Positions 36,319 through 44,289 of a stretch of DNA of 64,000 nucleotides are shown piece after piece. A model generated the notes under the pieces. The model had not been told where the DNA came from. It saw nothing but the letters and a program-made list of their open reading frames with translations, and did not search any database. A program made the position numbers and the translations under genes. The stretch covers positions 1-64,000 of the forward strand of contig NZ_JAGKJI010000032.1 in NCBI RefSeq assembly GCF_020329485.1, given 5' to 3'. This DNA comes from Bradyrhizobium cenepequi (lineage in GTDB: Bacteria; Pseudomonadota; Alphaproteobacteria; Rhizobiales; Xanthobacteraceae). Each line of letters starts with the position of its first letter. The first letter of the stretch is position 1.

Positions 36319-37024
36319 ATGATCCGCTTCTATTTCCACCCGACGCCTAATCCAGCCAAGGTCGCCCTGTTCTTGGAGGAGTCCGGGCTCACGTATGAGC
36401 TGGTGCCGGTCGACACGAGCAAGGGCGAGCAACACCAGCCGTCATTTCGCGCTGTCAATCCCAACGGCAAGGTGCCCGTCATCGTCGACACCGAAGGCCG
36501 GGCGGCAAAGAGGCGCGGGTTTTCGACTCGAGCGCCATTCTGCTGTATCTCGCCGAGAAAACGGGCCGCTTCCTCGGACAGCCTGCCGACCGGGCTGAGC
36601 TTTTGTCGTGGCTTTTCTTCCTCGGGACAGGCCTCGGGCCTTTCTCGGGACAGGCCGTGCATTTCCAGTTTGCAGCCCCCATGGCCTCGACTACGCCGTC
36701 AACAGATATCGCCGCGAAGCGGAGCGCCACTATCGCGTACTCGACAGTCAACTCGCCGGCCGTGACTATATCGTCGGTTTCGACTACACGATCGTCGACA
36801 TGTCCGCCTGGGGTTGGATCGATCGCGCCTCCAGTGTGATGAAGGGCGCAGACGATCCCCTGGCGTCGTTCCCGAACGTCAAGCGGTGGTTCACCGCGAT
36901 CGACGGGCGCCCTGCGGTCACGAGGGCGGGCGCGGTCGGAAAGGATCACGAGTTCAAGAAGGTGAACGACGAGGAAACGAGGCGTGCGCTCTTCCGGTCG
37001 AACTACCCCGCGACCGAGGGCTAG
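36319..37024 (+). pseudogene. glutathione S-transferase with two frameshifts
   Basis: ATG 36319 starts MIRFYFHPTPNPAKVALFLE, then LTYELVPVDTSKGEQHQPSF and NPNGKVPVIVDTEG, the GST thioredoxin fold. Near 36500 one base is missing in a C/G run; the continuation (EARVFDSSAILLYLAEKTGR) is in the next frame. Near 36675 a base is missing in a run of C, and the remainder (HGLDYAVNRYRREAERHYRV ... FPNVKRWFTAIDGRP) reaches a TAG at 37022-37024. Everything else is full length, so either the gene died recently or two homopolymer sequencing errors occurred. Confidence 0.75.
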
Positions 37025-37054
37025 GGCAGCCAGGTCTCATCCTGTCGCAATTGG

Positions 37055-37087
37055 GGGAATGGAAACGATAACAGCATGGCATTTCCC
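37055..37087 (+). promoter_or_regulatory. GGGAATGGAA-type conserved upstream motif, copy 3
   Basis: GGGAATGGAAACGATAACAG, identical over 20 bases to the copy at 523, followed by ATTTCCCA after 7 bases. It lies about 150 bases before the gene at 37234, whose truncated paralogue at 606 has the other identical copy. Confidence 0.55.
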
Positions 37088-37233
37088 AACGCCTGGCACG
37101 AAACCTAGCGTTCGGTGTGGCGTGTCTACGGGGACCACCGGTCGTGCGACGTTCGCGTTCGCAAGTTTATTCCTGTGTCAACTAGTACACTTGCCGTGGC
37201 GGCCTGAGCGCAGCGAAATCAAGGAGAGTGCAG

Positions 37234-37806
37234 ATGAACCTCGACGCGAAGGACATGGTCGAGGCCGTTTCAGATCTCCTAAGACGCGGCTACGACCACG
37301 AATACCGGATAAGGGAAGGCCAGCTCTACGACCTGACTGCCGACAAGCCCGTAGCCGCCGGCGACGCGCGCGTGGATGGCGCGATGAGGTTCGAGAGCGC
37401 GCCCGATGCGGGGGACGGTTCAAACATCTATGCGATCGCGGACCGGAAGGCCGGCAGCAAGGGCCTTTTGATCGACGCCTTTGATGCCTTGGACCAGGAG
37501 TGCTCGCGAGAACTCTACGAACAGCTAAACGCGAATCGCCCCACACGTCACGACAATGGCGACGAAATGGCGAACCGATATGGTCTGCGGAAAGTCTTCA
37601 AGGTAGAATTCGACGGGGACCCGGAACGATTTGTGCTGCGCATCGGGTTTCCCGACTTCCCCCCGTGCCCGTTCGGACAGTCGTTTTCGATGCTCGGATT
37701 CGACACTGCGGAGCAATCCTATGTTTGGCTGGTCACCAGCATCTTGCGAGACTCAAGGCTTGAGAGAGTCCCGTACCAGGGGGCCGACGTGCCCGACAAC
37801 GAATGA
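37234..37806 (+). CDS. small conserved protein of unknown function (often labelled PRPP synthetase-like)
   Basis: A 190-residue protein; ATG 37234 has AAGGAG 7 bases upstream. The N-terminal half (MVEAVSDLLRRGYDHEYRIR, FESAPDAGDGSNIYAIADRK, GLLIDAFDALDQE) resembles short bacterial proteins that databases label phosphoribosylpyrophosphate synthetase, a name not supported by any PRPP-synthase motif here. The C-terminal half (KVFKVEFDGDPERFVLRIGF, CPFGQSFSMLGFDTAEQ) is unfamiliar. It is followed 66 bases later by a GreA-like gene. Function unknown. Confidence 0.65.
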   Translation: MNLDAKDMVEAVSDLLRRGYDHEYRIREGQLYDLTADKPVAAGDARVDGAMRFESAPDAGDGSNIYAIADRKAGSKGLLIDAFDALDQECSRELYEQLNANRPTRHDNGDEMANRYGLRKVFKVEFDGDPERFVLRIGFPDFPPCPFGQSFSMLGFDTAEQSYVWLVTSILRDSRLERVPYQGADVPDNE

Positions 37807-37872
37807 GCGGACGATTGTCGGGCTTGCTCGTGGTGTCTCGGACCGTGCGGCGCCTCTTACAAAGGACGTGAG

Positions 37873-38316
37873 ATGAACAAACAGATAGTGAAGCAAACAA
37901 TGCTGTCGCTCGAGGCGCGCGACCTCGAAAGCGCGAGAGAGAAATACCTGGAGTATGTCGGGAGTGCCCGGCTCGATAGAAGCGAGCCGATCGAGGACGA
38001 CGAGCAAGCGCAAGCGGAGCTCGCGAGCGACCTGTCCGAAGCGTTCGACGACACAGTGCACTCGCACTCCGACAAGATCGAGAAACTCGCGGCGATGGAC
38101 TTCGGGCCGAAGAGCAAGGTCGAGGAAGGCGCCGTCGTGAAACTAGGCGGACGGTTTTTCGTTATCGCCGTGTCGACAGGCAAGTTTGTGTGTGACGGCA
38201 GGGAGGTCATGGGCATATCCACCCAGGCCCCGATCTACGCGGAGTTGGCGGGCAAGCGGACCGGTGACACGATCTCGTTCGAGGGAAGAGAGCTCGTGAT
38301 CGAGGACGTGGCCTGA
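37873..38316 (+). CDS. GreA/GreB-like transcription elongation factor family protein
   Basis: A 147-residue protein. The N-terminal about 80 residues are a predicted helical, charged region (SAREKYLEYVGSARLDRSEP, LASDLSEAFDDTVHSHSDKI). The C-terminal part (VEEGAVVKLGGRFFVIAVST, GREVMGISTQAPIYAELAGK, RTGDTISFEGRELVIEDV) has the GreA C-terminal FKBP-like pattern, with a degenerate S-x-x-S-P-[IL]-x-x-A-L-x-G motif. It probably binds RNA polymerase, but whether it stimulates transcript cleavage is uncertain. A hairpin follows at 38362. Confidence 0.75.
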   Translation: MNKQIVKQTMLSLEARDLESAREKYLEYVGSARLDRSEPIEDDEQAQAELASDLSEAFDDTVHSHSDKIEKLAAMDFGPKSKVEEGAVVKLGGRFFVIAVSTGKFVCDGREVMGISTQAPIYAELAGKRTGDTISFEGRELVIEDVA

Positions 38317-38361
38317 TAGCCACGACGCCGGGCGTAAATCGAGCGGGCGCGTCCGCTTGCC

Positions 38362-38398
38362 GCCGATAGCCTCCGCGGTCGCGTCGCCGGCTATCGGC
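38362..38398 (+). terminator. candidate hairpin downstream of the GreA-like gene
   Basis: GCCGATAGCC (38362-38371) and GGCTATCGGC (38389-38398) are perfect inverted repeats around a 17-base loop, 45 bases after the stop. The following sequence (CGGACGTGTTGTTTATG) has only a weak T-run, so termination is likely but not certain. Confidence 0.4.
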
Positions 38399-39013
38399 CG
38401 GACGTGTTGTTTATGCGGAGGCGAAAACCAATTTCCTGCGCGGCTGTTTTTTGGCACGGCGGGACCGCTGAGCTCACACCGCGGGTGACTGAGTTCCTCG
38501 GCCCTCCCGACTGGGAAAGTCAATCGTCCCTTTAATTGCGGTTTATTATCAAGCTCCCCCCTTAAACTCTCCACCGGCGGTAGCGCTCGTGCCGTCGGAG
38601 CTAGTCGGGGTTGCGGAGACGGCGCGAGCGCGGCTGGCATATGATTGTTAGCCTCGACCTTTAGTTGACCTGCTGATGCCATCGCTGGCGTCATGGTCCT
38701 TTCCGAGGTCGCGTAGCGCCTCATGATGATGTCCGGGTCGGGCGCCTCAACGTGTCCAGCGGAGTGCAGACGAGCCGCCACCAGCCGATTGACCGAGGTC
38801 GCCACAACCACCGTCCCAGCGGGACATCGCCGGCCCGGCGAGAACCGGGCCAGAAACTTGCAAGATATGATCAGGCCGGCTTCGCCTGGCCCCAGTCGAA
38901 CGATGGTTTGCAAAATCCGTATCTGCGATTTCAATCACTTGCAGGAGCCATAGCGGACGTACTTTGGTCGGCGCTGCATCGGGGCAAAGTAGGTCCCCTA
39001 GCCTGAAACACAT
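38399..39013. other. 600-bp stretch without recognisable gene
   Basis: A long minus-strand open frame (to 38934) has arginine/proline-rich, low-complexity translation and resembles no family. I treat it as chance in GC-rich DNA. Short pieces such as GCCCCAGTCGAACGATGG give nothing recognisable. Confidence 0.3.
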
Positions 39014-39041
39014 AAAGCCCCGCCAGCGATGGCGGGGCTTT
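39014..39041 (+). terminator. strong intrinsic terminator
   Basis: AAAGCCCCGCC, loop AGCGAT, GGCGGGGCTTT followed by TCATTT: an 11-bp perfect GC-rich stem with flanking A and T runs, a classic rho-independent and probably bidirectional terminator. No gene ends immediately before it on either strand, so the gene it served may be gone. From 39042 to 39410 I recognise no gene. Confidence 0.75.
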
Positions 39042-39410
39042 TCATTTCGTTGTCGTGGGTCGGGGACGATCACGATCGATCTAGGCTATGTCCGCTCTAC
39101 GCCGACGAGCCGACATCCCGGATGGTCGAAGGGATCGTCAGCTATGGGCCATGTGTGGACGGCTCCGGGTTGGCAAGATGAATCTTCACTTTGTAGCGGT
39201 CGGAGCAGCCATGTGTTCGGCCTGTTTGTGCGGTACTCATGACCGCTGGCCATAATGCCCTCCGCGGATCAGGTCCCGGTCAATACCTCGCATTCGATGA
39301 TGCTGTGGCCCATGTGGGTTGTCCTGATCGCCGGATCGACCAGCACTGCATTACGTGCTGTTCGCCTTCCCAACCGTTACGTCACGCCGGGTCTTCCCGT
39401 GTGATCTCAT

Positions 39411-39980
39411 TCACGCCGCGAGAGCGGCGGGTTCCTTGTGACGCTCGTTCCTGGCCATCATCGCCCAAGCCATCCGGGCGAGTTTGTTGGCGAGTGCGAT
39501 CGCGGCGACCTTGGTGCGGCGCCGGACCAACAATCGAGTGAGCCAGAGCCGATGATCGGTGCCATGGATCTTGGCATAGCGGATCACTGCGAGCGCGCCA
39601 GCCGTGAACAGGCTGCGCAAATAGCGATCGCCTTGCTTGCTGATACTGCCAAGCTTGTCCTTGCCCCCGCTTGAGTTCTGCTTCGGCAGAGCCCAAAGGC
39701 GTTGGCATCGGCAACGCTCGCGACCAGCGCCGTCGCCAGCGCCGGCCCGACGCCAGGGATCGCGTCCAGCCGTTTGCTCGTCGTGCTTGATCGATGCCAG
39801 GCGATGATGCGTCGGTCGAACTCAAGGATTTGAGCCTTCAGGGCCCGCAACTCGCTGCCGAGAGCCGCAAGACACGCACGGGGGGCCCCCTCCGGGAGCC
39901 GGCCATCGGCTGTATTGGCGACGACTTCCAGCAGTCGCTCGACACCCCTGCGTCCGACAGGGGCGACAGTAGCTCTTGCA
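39411..39980 (-). mobile_element. IS110-family transposase remnant
   Basis: Minus strand, in order: VERLLEVVANTADGRLPEGA, LRALKAQILEFDRRIIAWHR, the IS110/IS116 helix-hairpin-helix KRLDAIPGVGPALATALVAS, then after a deletion near 39700 KDKLGSISKQGDRYLRSLFT and AGALAVIRYAKIHGTDH to the natural C-terminus NERHKEPAALAA. The N-terminal DEDD domain is missing and the frame is broken once. It directly precedes the toxin-antitoxin pair. Confidence 0.75.
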
Positions 39981-40036
39981 ATCCGGCAGTTTGCCGCTAT
40001 TTATACGGCACATTGCCGCAGCTCACGGAGGCCCCT

Positions 40037-40468
40037 GTGTCGATAGTCGAAATTGTCGCGAGAAAGCTTGGTGGACGCTCGGTCCTTGGTGGGTTCGTTC
40101 GCTCCCAGGCAGACCTCGCGCTGGCGGTTCGAAAACGACTGCCCTTGACCGCACTACAAGGGCTGTCGAAGGCCGGACTTAGCGACCAAGAAATCGAACA
40201 GTTCGTCATTCCCCAGCGCACACGCCGTCATCGCGCCGAGAAAAAGCAACCGCTCACCATCGAAGAATCTGACCGGGCTGTCCGACTTCTGCGCGTGCAG
40301 ACACTTGCCGAAGACACCTTCGGAGATGTCGCTAAGGCAAATGTGTGGCTTCGCCGGCCACTGGCGGAGCTTCACGGCGAGCCGCCGCTGGCGGTGGCTC
40401 AGACCGAGGCCGGCGCGCGCGTCGTCGAGACCATTCTGGGCAAGATCGCATGGGGCGCCGCCGCCTGA
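40037..40468 (+). CDS. Xre/MbcA/ParS-type antitoxin (DUF2384)
   Basis: A 143-residue protein from GTG 40037, which has CGGAGG 5 bases upstream; the open frame upstream belongs to IS110 antisense. Helix-rich N-terminus (SIVEIVARKLGGRSVLGGFV, ALQGLSKAGLSDQEIEQFVI) and C-terminal toxin-binding domain (RAVRLLRVQTLAEDTFGDVA, WLRRPLAELHGEPPLAVAQT) characteristic of RES-partner antitoxins. It neutralises the RES toxin next door and probably represses the operon. Its stop overlaps the toxin start (TGATG). Confidence 0.85.
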   Translation: MSIVEIVARKLGGRSVLGGFVRSQADLALAVRKRLPLTALQGLSKAGLSDQEIEQFVIPQRTRRHRAEKKQPLTIEESDRAVRLLRVQTLAEDTFGDVAKANVWLRRPLAELHGEPPLAVAQTEAGARVVETILGKIAWGAAA

Positions 40469-40929
40469 TGCTGCTTTGGCGCTTGTCAGGAGTGGCACAT
40501 GCAAGGGCATTCGATGGTGGCTACGGCCTTCTTTTCGATGGGCGCTGGAATACGGTGGGACATCCAGTTACGTACTGCAGCACGTCCCCTGCTCTTTGCG
40601 TTTTGGAGAAGCTGGTCCACATCGAGGATCCAACGCTTCTGCCGGCTCTGATGATGGTGCGTTACGACGTACCCGACGATCTTGCCGTTGAGGCTTTTAC
40701 CCTGAATGACGTGCCGGCTGATTGGCGGCAGCAGGAAGGCTGGACGCAGCAGCGGGGCGATCAGTGGCATCAGACATTGTCGACGCCCTTGCTGCGCGTT
40801 CCTTCCGCCATCGTTCCCGTCGATCAGTCCCCTGACGTGAATATTCTGATCAACCACAATCACAACGCGGCGCCGCGCATCTCCCTCGTCTCGGTAGAAC
40901 CGTTTGTTCTCGACCCGCGCCTGTTCTAG
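40468..40929 (+). CDS. RES-domain toxin (NAD+-degrading)
   Basis: A 153-residue protein. The RES domain reads LWRLSGVAHARAFDGGYGLL then FDGRWNTVGHPVTYCSTSPA, with the conserved Arg, Glu (LCVLEKLVH) and Ser; the family name comes from these residues. RES toxins such as MbcT degrade cellular NAD+, halting growth. Translationally coupled to the antitoxin. It may stabilise this island. Confidence 0.87.
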   Translation: MLLWRLSGVAHARAFDGGYGLLFDGRWNTVGHPVTYCSTSPALCVLEKLVHIEDPTLLPALMMVRYDVPDDLAVEAFTLNDVPADWRQQEGWTQQRGDQWHQTLSTPLLRVPSAIVPVDQSPDVNILINHNHNAAPRISLVSVEPFVLDPRLF

Positions 40930-41120
40930 GCCGCCTCTTCGGTGCCGGCGCCGGACATCGAGGGCGGCCGCACGCGGGCGAGCTCCTGCCACGCCATCGC
41001 CAAGCTGATCCAGCGTTGCCGCTCCAGGCCATCGGTCGCCGCGGCCAGCTTCATCGCCGCCTCGGCTTCGCGCTCGGGATCGTAGTCGCTGTCCATGCGC
41101 CGGATATCGTAGCGCGACAA
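40926..41120 (-). CDS. small conserved hypothetical protein
   Basis: A 64-residue charged helical protein (MSRYDIRRMDSDYDPEREAE, MKLAAATDGLERQRWISLAM, AWQELARVRPP). Such sequences are common as unannotated small proteins in Bradyrhizobium. It converges with the RES toxin; the stops overlap by four bases. No known domain. Confidence 0.55.
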   Translation of the reverse strand: MSRYDIRRMDSDYDPEREAEAAMKLAAATDGLERQRWISLAMAWQELARVRPPSMSGAGTEEAA

Positions 41121-41181
41121 CGTAAACGACAGGTGGCAACCGTTCCGTAGGAATCCGGTCTCGGTCCGATGTCTCCTGCGG

Positions 41182-41379
41182 TCAGGTTTTGGTCTTCCGT
41201 TTCGCCGCCGCCTCGCGCGCCAGCCGCTCCGCCTTCAGCCGCTCCCGGTTTGCATGGAACGCCTGCTGGGCGCGTTCGTACTCCGACACCGCCACCTTGG
41301 CGTCCGCGTCTCTAAAGACCTTTCGAGCTTCCCGTTCGGCCGCGGTCGGCGTCTTCCGCTCCGATATGCGATTGCTCAT
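41182..41379 (-). CDS. small basic helical hypothetical protein
   Basis: A 65-residue protein (MSNRISERKTPTAAEREARK, EYERAQQAFHANRERLKAER) with AGGAGGG 5 bases before ATG 41379. Charged throughout and probably one long helix. Resembles small Bradyrhizobium proteins of unknown role. Real by ribosome-binding site and composition; function not known. Confidence 0.65.
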   Translation of the reverse strand: MSNRISERKTPTAAEREARKVFRDADAKVAVSEYERAQQAFHANRERLKAERLAREAAAKRKTKT

Positions 41380-41541
41380 TGCTCCCTCCTGCGGGCACGA
41401 ACGGCCCTTGCGCCATGGTTGCGCATCAGGACCGCCACCCTAGTGAGTAGGTTCCTTCGGGCTGGACTTTTGGGTGTGGGTGCCCGGAGGCATTGGGATA
41501 CGACGCCCGGCGAGCCGGTTCGTTCCATCCCGCGCTCCGGT

Positions 41542-41724
41542 CTACCCTTCGTCCGGCTCGCGCACGACCGGCGGTTCGTCGGCACCTTCGTCCTCGCCGC
41601 GTTCCTCTTCGTCCTCGTCGTCGTCCTCATCGGGATCTCGAGGCGGCGTCATGTCGCCCATGACCACGAACGGACTGCAGTCGATCAGCCTGGCCGAAAA
41701 TTCGTCGGGAAAGAGTGGGGTCAT
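41542..41724 (-). CDS. small acidic hypothetical protein
   Basis: A 60-residue protein from ATG 41724, which has GAGGAG 8 bases upstream. N-terminal MTPLFPDEFSARLIDCSPFV and a very acidic tail rich in Asp and Glu. No known domain. The three small minus-strand genes at 40926-41724 could be one transcription unit. Confidence 0.55.
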   Translation of the reverse strand: MTPLFPDEFSARLIDCSPFVVMGDMTPPRDPDEDDDEDEEERGEDEGADEPPVVREPDEG

Positions 41725-42117
41725 GTGTTGCTCCTCGGGTGCCCGCGGCGCCGCCGACCCATCGCTCGATGTCAACTTCCGCAGGGGTCGATCCGATCCA
41801 TCGGAAGTGCGTTTGATTGCTCCGCGCAGCCCGCGCGCCTGAAAGCGACCCCGTGATCAATTCGGATCTTCCCATCCACACTCCCGAAGCCGCTTCAGGG
41901 GCGGGTAGTCCTCGATGGACCGGAGACCGCGAATTCGCCGATAGTACATGACGACGAGGACCCCGGGTACGCATCCCAGCGCAGCGCCGATTATCGTCGC
42001 TATCGTTCGGTCTCGCGGTCACCGACACTAGACCTCGACGGGACATGTACGTTACTGAAAGGATCTCTGTCGGAACGAGGACTCCCAAGTGCTGCTATTC
42101 AACTGGGTTCTTTCGGA
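41725..42117. other. intergenic with possible small membrane-protein remnant
   Basis: Minus strand near 41860-42010 reads IIGAALGCVPGVLVVMYYRR then IRGLRSIEDYPPLKRLRECG to a TGA, a plausible one-helix small membrane protein, but no usable start codon lies upstream before a stop. It may be a remnant. Nothing else seen. Confidence 0.3.
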
Positions 42118-42505
42118 TTAACAATCGCGGCTAATTTTACGATGCGAAGTCTTAAGCAGCAGCGACTTGCGATCGATTTTGCCTAGCGCGTTTCTGGGAA
42201 TCTCGTCCACGACCTCCAGCCATTCCGGGACCTTGTAGTCCGCAAGCCGTGCTTTTGTGTGGGCAAGAATGTCATGGAGGACCGATCTGTCCGAGTTGGC
42301 TCCTAACCTGAACCAAACCCACTACGCATCATCGGCACGGCGTTGATCGCAATGTGCTCTTCGTCGAGGCCGAGATGAGCAAACGATTCACCAATCGCCG
42401 ATAGCGTTGCCGCGGTGTGGGCAACAAATTTCGGCTGCCCAGTAGTCCCTGATGTGGTCAGCAGCACCACAGGCATGTTGACATCCGGATAGAGCGAACG
42501 TCGGT
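42118..42505 (-). pseudogene. acyl-CoA ligase with large internal deletion
   Basis: N-terminal piece: VVLLTTSGTTGQPKFVAHTA then LSAIGESFAHLGLDEEHIAI, the ATP-binding loop of an AMP-dependent ligase. C-terminal piece: ILAHTKARLADYKVPEWLEV then VDEIPRNALGKIDRKSLLLK with the catalytic Lys, ending TAA at 42118-42120. About 250 residues between them are missing, and a frame change occurs at the junction near 42310. Related in kind to the intact ligase at 6776. Confidence 0.65.
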
Positions 42506-42693
42506 TAGTGGCCCCAAAGCCGACCTCAATAAATCAGCGATTCTCCGCTTCGGTCGGGAAGCCGACATTGCGAACAGGACCTGAGCTTTCAACCCTGTGG
42601 CGGAACTGCACCAGCTTCGCACCAGAAACAAGCTGATCAAAACGCAACGAACGCGATCGAAAGCAAACAAAAATGCAGCAAATCGATATCCCG

Positions 42694-42742
42694 TCGCTCA
42701 TAACGGTCTGGTTGCACGTTCGAGTCCTGCCGGGCCCACCAG
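42694..42742 (+). repeat. tRNA(CAU) 3'-half direct repeat, apparent att site (left)
   Basis: TCGCTCATAACGGTCTGGTT then the T-arm GTTCGAGTCCTGCC and acceptor CCCACCA: the 3' half of a tRNA with a CAU anticodon (Met or the lysidine-modified Ile isoacceptor), starting in the anticodon loop. No 5' half precedes it, so this is not a tRNA gene. The same 49 bases recur at 47400 with two mismatches. Tyrosine integrases of islands commonly recombine in such tRNA 3' ends. Confidence 0.75.
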
Positions 42743-43200
42743 CCTTCTCGCGAAGCGAGCTTCGTCTGGGCAGTACCGCAAGCGCGAAGCGAGCGAAGGC
42801 CGTCGCGCCGAAGCCCGCAGGGTGAAGGCGGATCGGGCCCGCGCCCAACCAAAATATCGAAAACAACCCCATGCAAAGTAGCGCGACCGTTGCCGCCACG
42901 AGATACCGAGGACATTGACACGTCGGGCAAATCAGCGGCAAAAAACATCATCAGCCCGCGATCGACTGTCTGCACCTGTTAACCTCGGCGACGGTAGACA
43001 ATTGCTAGAACTTCGATCCGACACCAGGCCTTCCGCTGTTCAATCGTAGATTCGGCGGCTTTATCGCACGAATTGGCCAACCCACGCTCCAGACTCCCTC
43101 CATCGATGGCCCTCGTTCACTTCAGAAGTTGAGTTGTCTGATTTTGGCAATAGTCGCGCGCAATAAAGCCTTTCCCATTCGGTGGGAAAGGAGGTTCGCG

Positions 43201-43443
43201 ATGTCCTCCAAGATCACTGGCGAAGTTATCGATGCTCTGCAGCACTGCCGGTTGAAGGCATATTTTCAACTGCATGGTGAGCAAGGAGGCGTGCTGGTCT
43301 CTGATTTCTATTCGGCATACGACGGCCTCCCTTGTTTGCATCAGCGATGCCTTATTCACCTCATGCGCGACATGAACCGAGCAATTCTCGACAATCCATT
43401 TGATCAAGAGCGCGGACGCGCCGGCGATCTCGGGCTGGCTTGG
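43201..43443 (+). pseudogene. chimeric fragment: RecB-like nuclease start fused to transposase piece
   Basis: MSSKITGEVIDALQHCRLKA then YFQLHGEQG resembles the N-terminus of TM0106-type RecB-like nucleases. Directly in frame follows GVLVSDFYSAYDGLPCLHQR then CLIHLMRDMNRAILDNPFDQ, the Asp-containing core of a DDE transposase. The frame then degenerates. Two unrelated genes joined by deletion. A perfect 9-bp hairpin (CCTTTCCCA, loop TTCGG, TGGGAAAGG) lies just upstream at 43169-43191. Confidence 0.5.
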
Positions 43444-43479
43444 CGCCTCCTTTTTCTTGGGCACGCGACACAACTCTCT

Positions 43480-43677
43480 CATTCGGGCGATCGCGAGTAA
43501 CGTCGTGAATTGCTTCCCTGCAATAAGTTCAACTTCAAGGCGACCCTTCGCGATTTCCTTTCTCAGACCGGATACCGTCATGCCTCCTGCGAGGAACGCT
43601 TCCCGCACAGCGACGTCGAGCCGAAGCGTCGAGTGGATACTTGCTCATGAGACACCGTTAAGCATTGCGTCGTCCAT
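43480..43677 (-). pseudogene. helix-turn-helix excisionase-like gene with in-frame stop
   Basis: ATG 43677 reads MDDAMLNGVS then TGA; the same frame continues STLRLDVAVREAFLAGGMTV then SGLRKEIAKGRLEVELIAGK and FTTLLAIARMRELCRV. This is the small excisionase/helix-turn-helix protein that precedes tyrosine integrases in many Bradyrhizobium islands. Past CRVPKKKEAPSQ the sequence is antisense to the transposase fragment. The integrase expected downstream (towards 42742) is gone, so the element looks immobile. Confidence 0.6.
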
Positions 43678-43745
43678 CCTATGCGGAAACGGCGTGAATA
43701 CTATAGTCTGTAGCTCTTTAGTGTTCGAGCCAAGACTATGGAGGC

Positions 43746-43979
43746 GTGAAAAACCCGAACGCAGCCTTCGGAAAAATCATTGCTGGCCTGAGGCGAACTG
43801 CCCGGCTCTCGCAGGAGGAGCTGGCGGAGCGCGCGGGTGTCCACCGGACATATGTCAGTCAAATTGAACGAGGTTTGAAATCGCCTACGATCATGATGCT
43901 CTTCCGACTGGCAATCGCTCTCAATACGAGCTCCAGCAAGATTATGAAGCAACTCGAAGCCGACATCGGGGTAGGTTAA
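43746..43979 (+). CDS. Xre-family helix-turn-helix regulator
   Basis: A 77-residue Cro/C1-type repressor (GTG start): FGKIIAGLRRTARLSQEELA then ERAGVHRTYVSQIERGLKSP, with a complete five-helix HTH fold. It lies 180 bases before the retron ncRNA on the same strand and could control the defence genes, or be a remnant of the element's own regulation. Confidence 0.82.
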   Translation: MKNPNAAFGKIIAGLRRTARLSQEELAERAGVHRTYVSQIERGLKSPTIMMLFRLAIALNTSSSKIMKQLEADIGVG

Positions 43980-44156
43980 TTAACGCGAGCTTCGACTTGG
44001 CCTCTTCCAAAAAGCGTAGTCGTGACTAAGCCGAAAGTTCAAACGGTAGTCTGAGCGGTGCCGTCGATTGCACGATCGGCCTGGCATCCGATCTATTCTG
44101 TTAATAAGTGCCTGCGCTGCTTGCGATCCTCCGTGCAGGTCGGCAAAACTCAACTA

Positions 44157-44281
44157 CGGCTTGCGGATAGATTTTGCTGTTGTGCTTCGCGACAGTTGAT
44201 ATGAATGCACGCGGGAATGCGCGCTCCTTGCAGATCGCTATGATCGTGCGAACAATCTGGCGTACGAGTATCCGCAAGCCG
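44157..44281 (+). ncRNA. predicted retron msr-msd RNA
   Basis: A 13-base perfect inverted repeat, CGGCTTGCGGATA (44157-44169) and TATCCGCAAGCCG (44269-44281), bounds about 99 bases immediately upstream of the RT start. This is the expected place and form of the a1/a2 repeats of a retron. Inside lie a hairpin CTGTTGTG-CTT-CGCGACAG (an msr-like stem-loop) and a longer fold with outer arms GCACG and CGTGC and an inner GATC-GCTAT-GATC hairpin (msd-like). The branching guanosine and exact msr/msd border are not determined. Confidence 0.7.
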
Positions 44282-44289
44282 ATTCTGCC

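Noticed and set aside
38143..38934. Long minus-strand open frame as a gene
   Set aside because: Overlaps the GreA-like gene, has Arg/Pro-rich translation, no ribosome-binding site and no family resemblance.
42694..42742. A functional tRNA-Met gene
   Set aside because: Only the 3' half exists; no D-arm or 5' acceptor strand precedes it, here or at 47400.
43169..43191. Hairpin CCTTTCCCA/TGGGAAAGG as an intrinsic terminator or attC site
   Set aside because: No T-run on either side, no attC core sites and no integron integrase; left as an unexplained hairpin.
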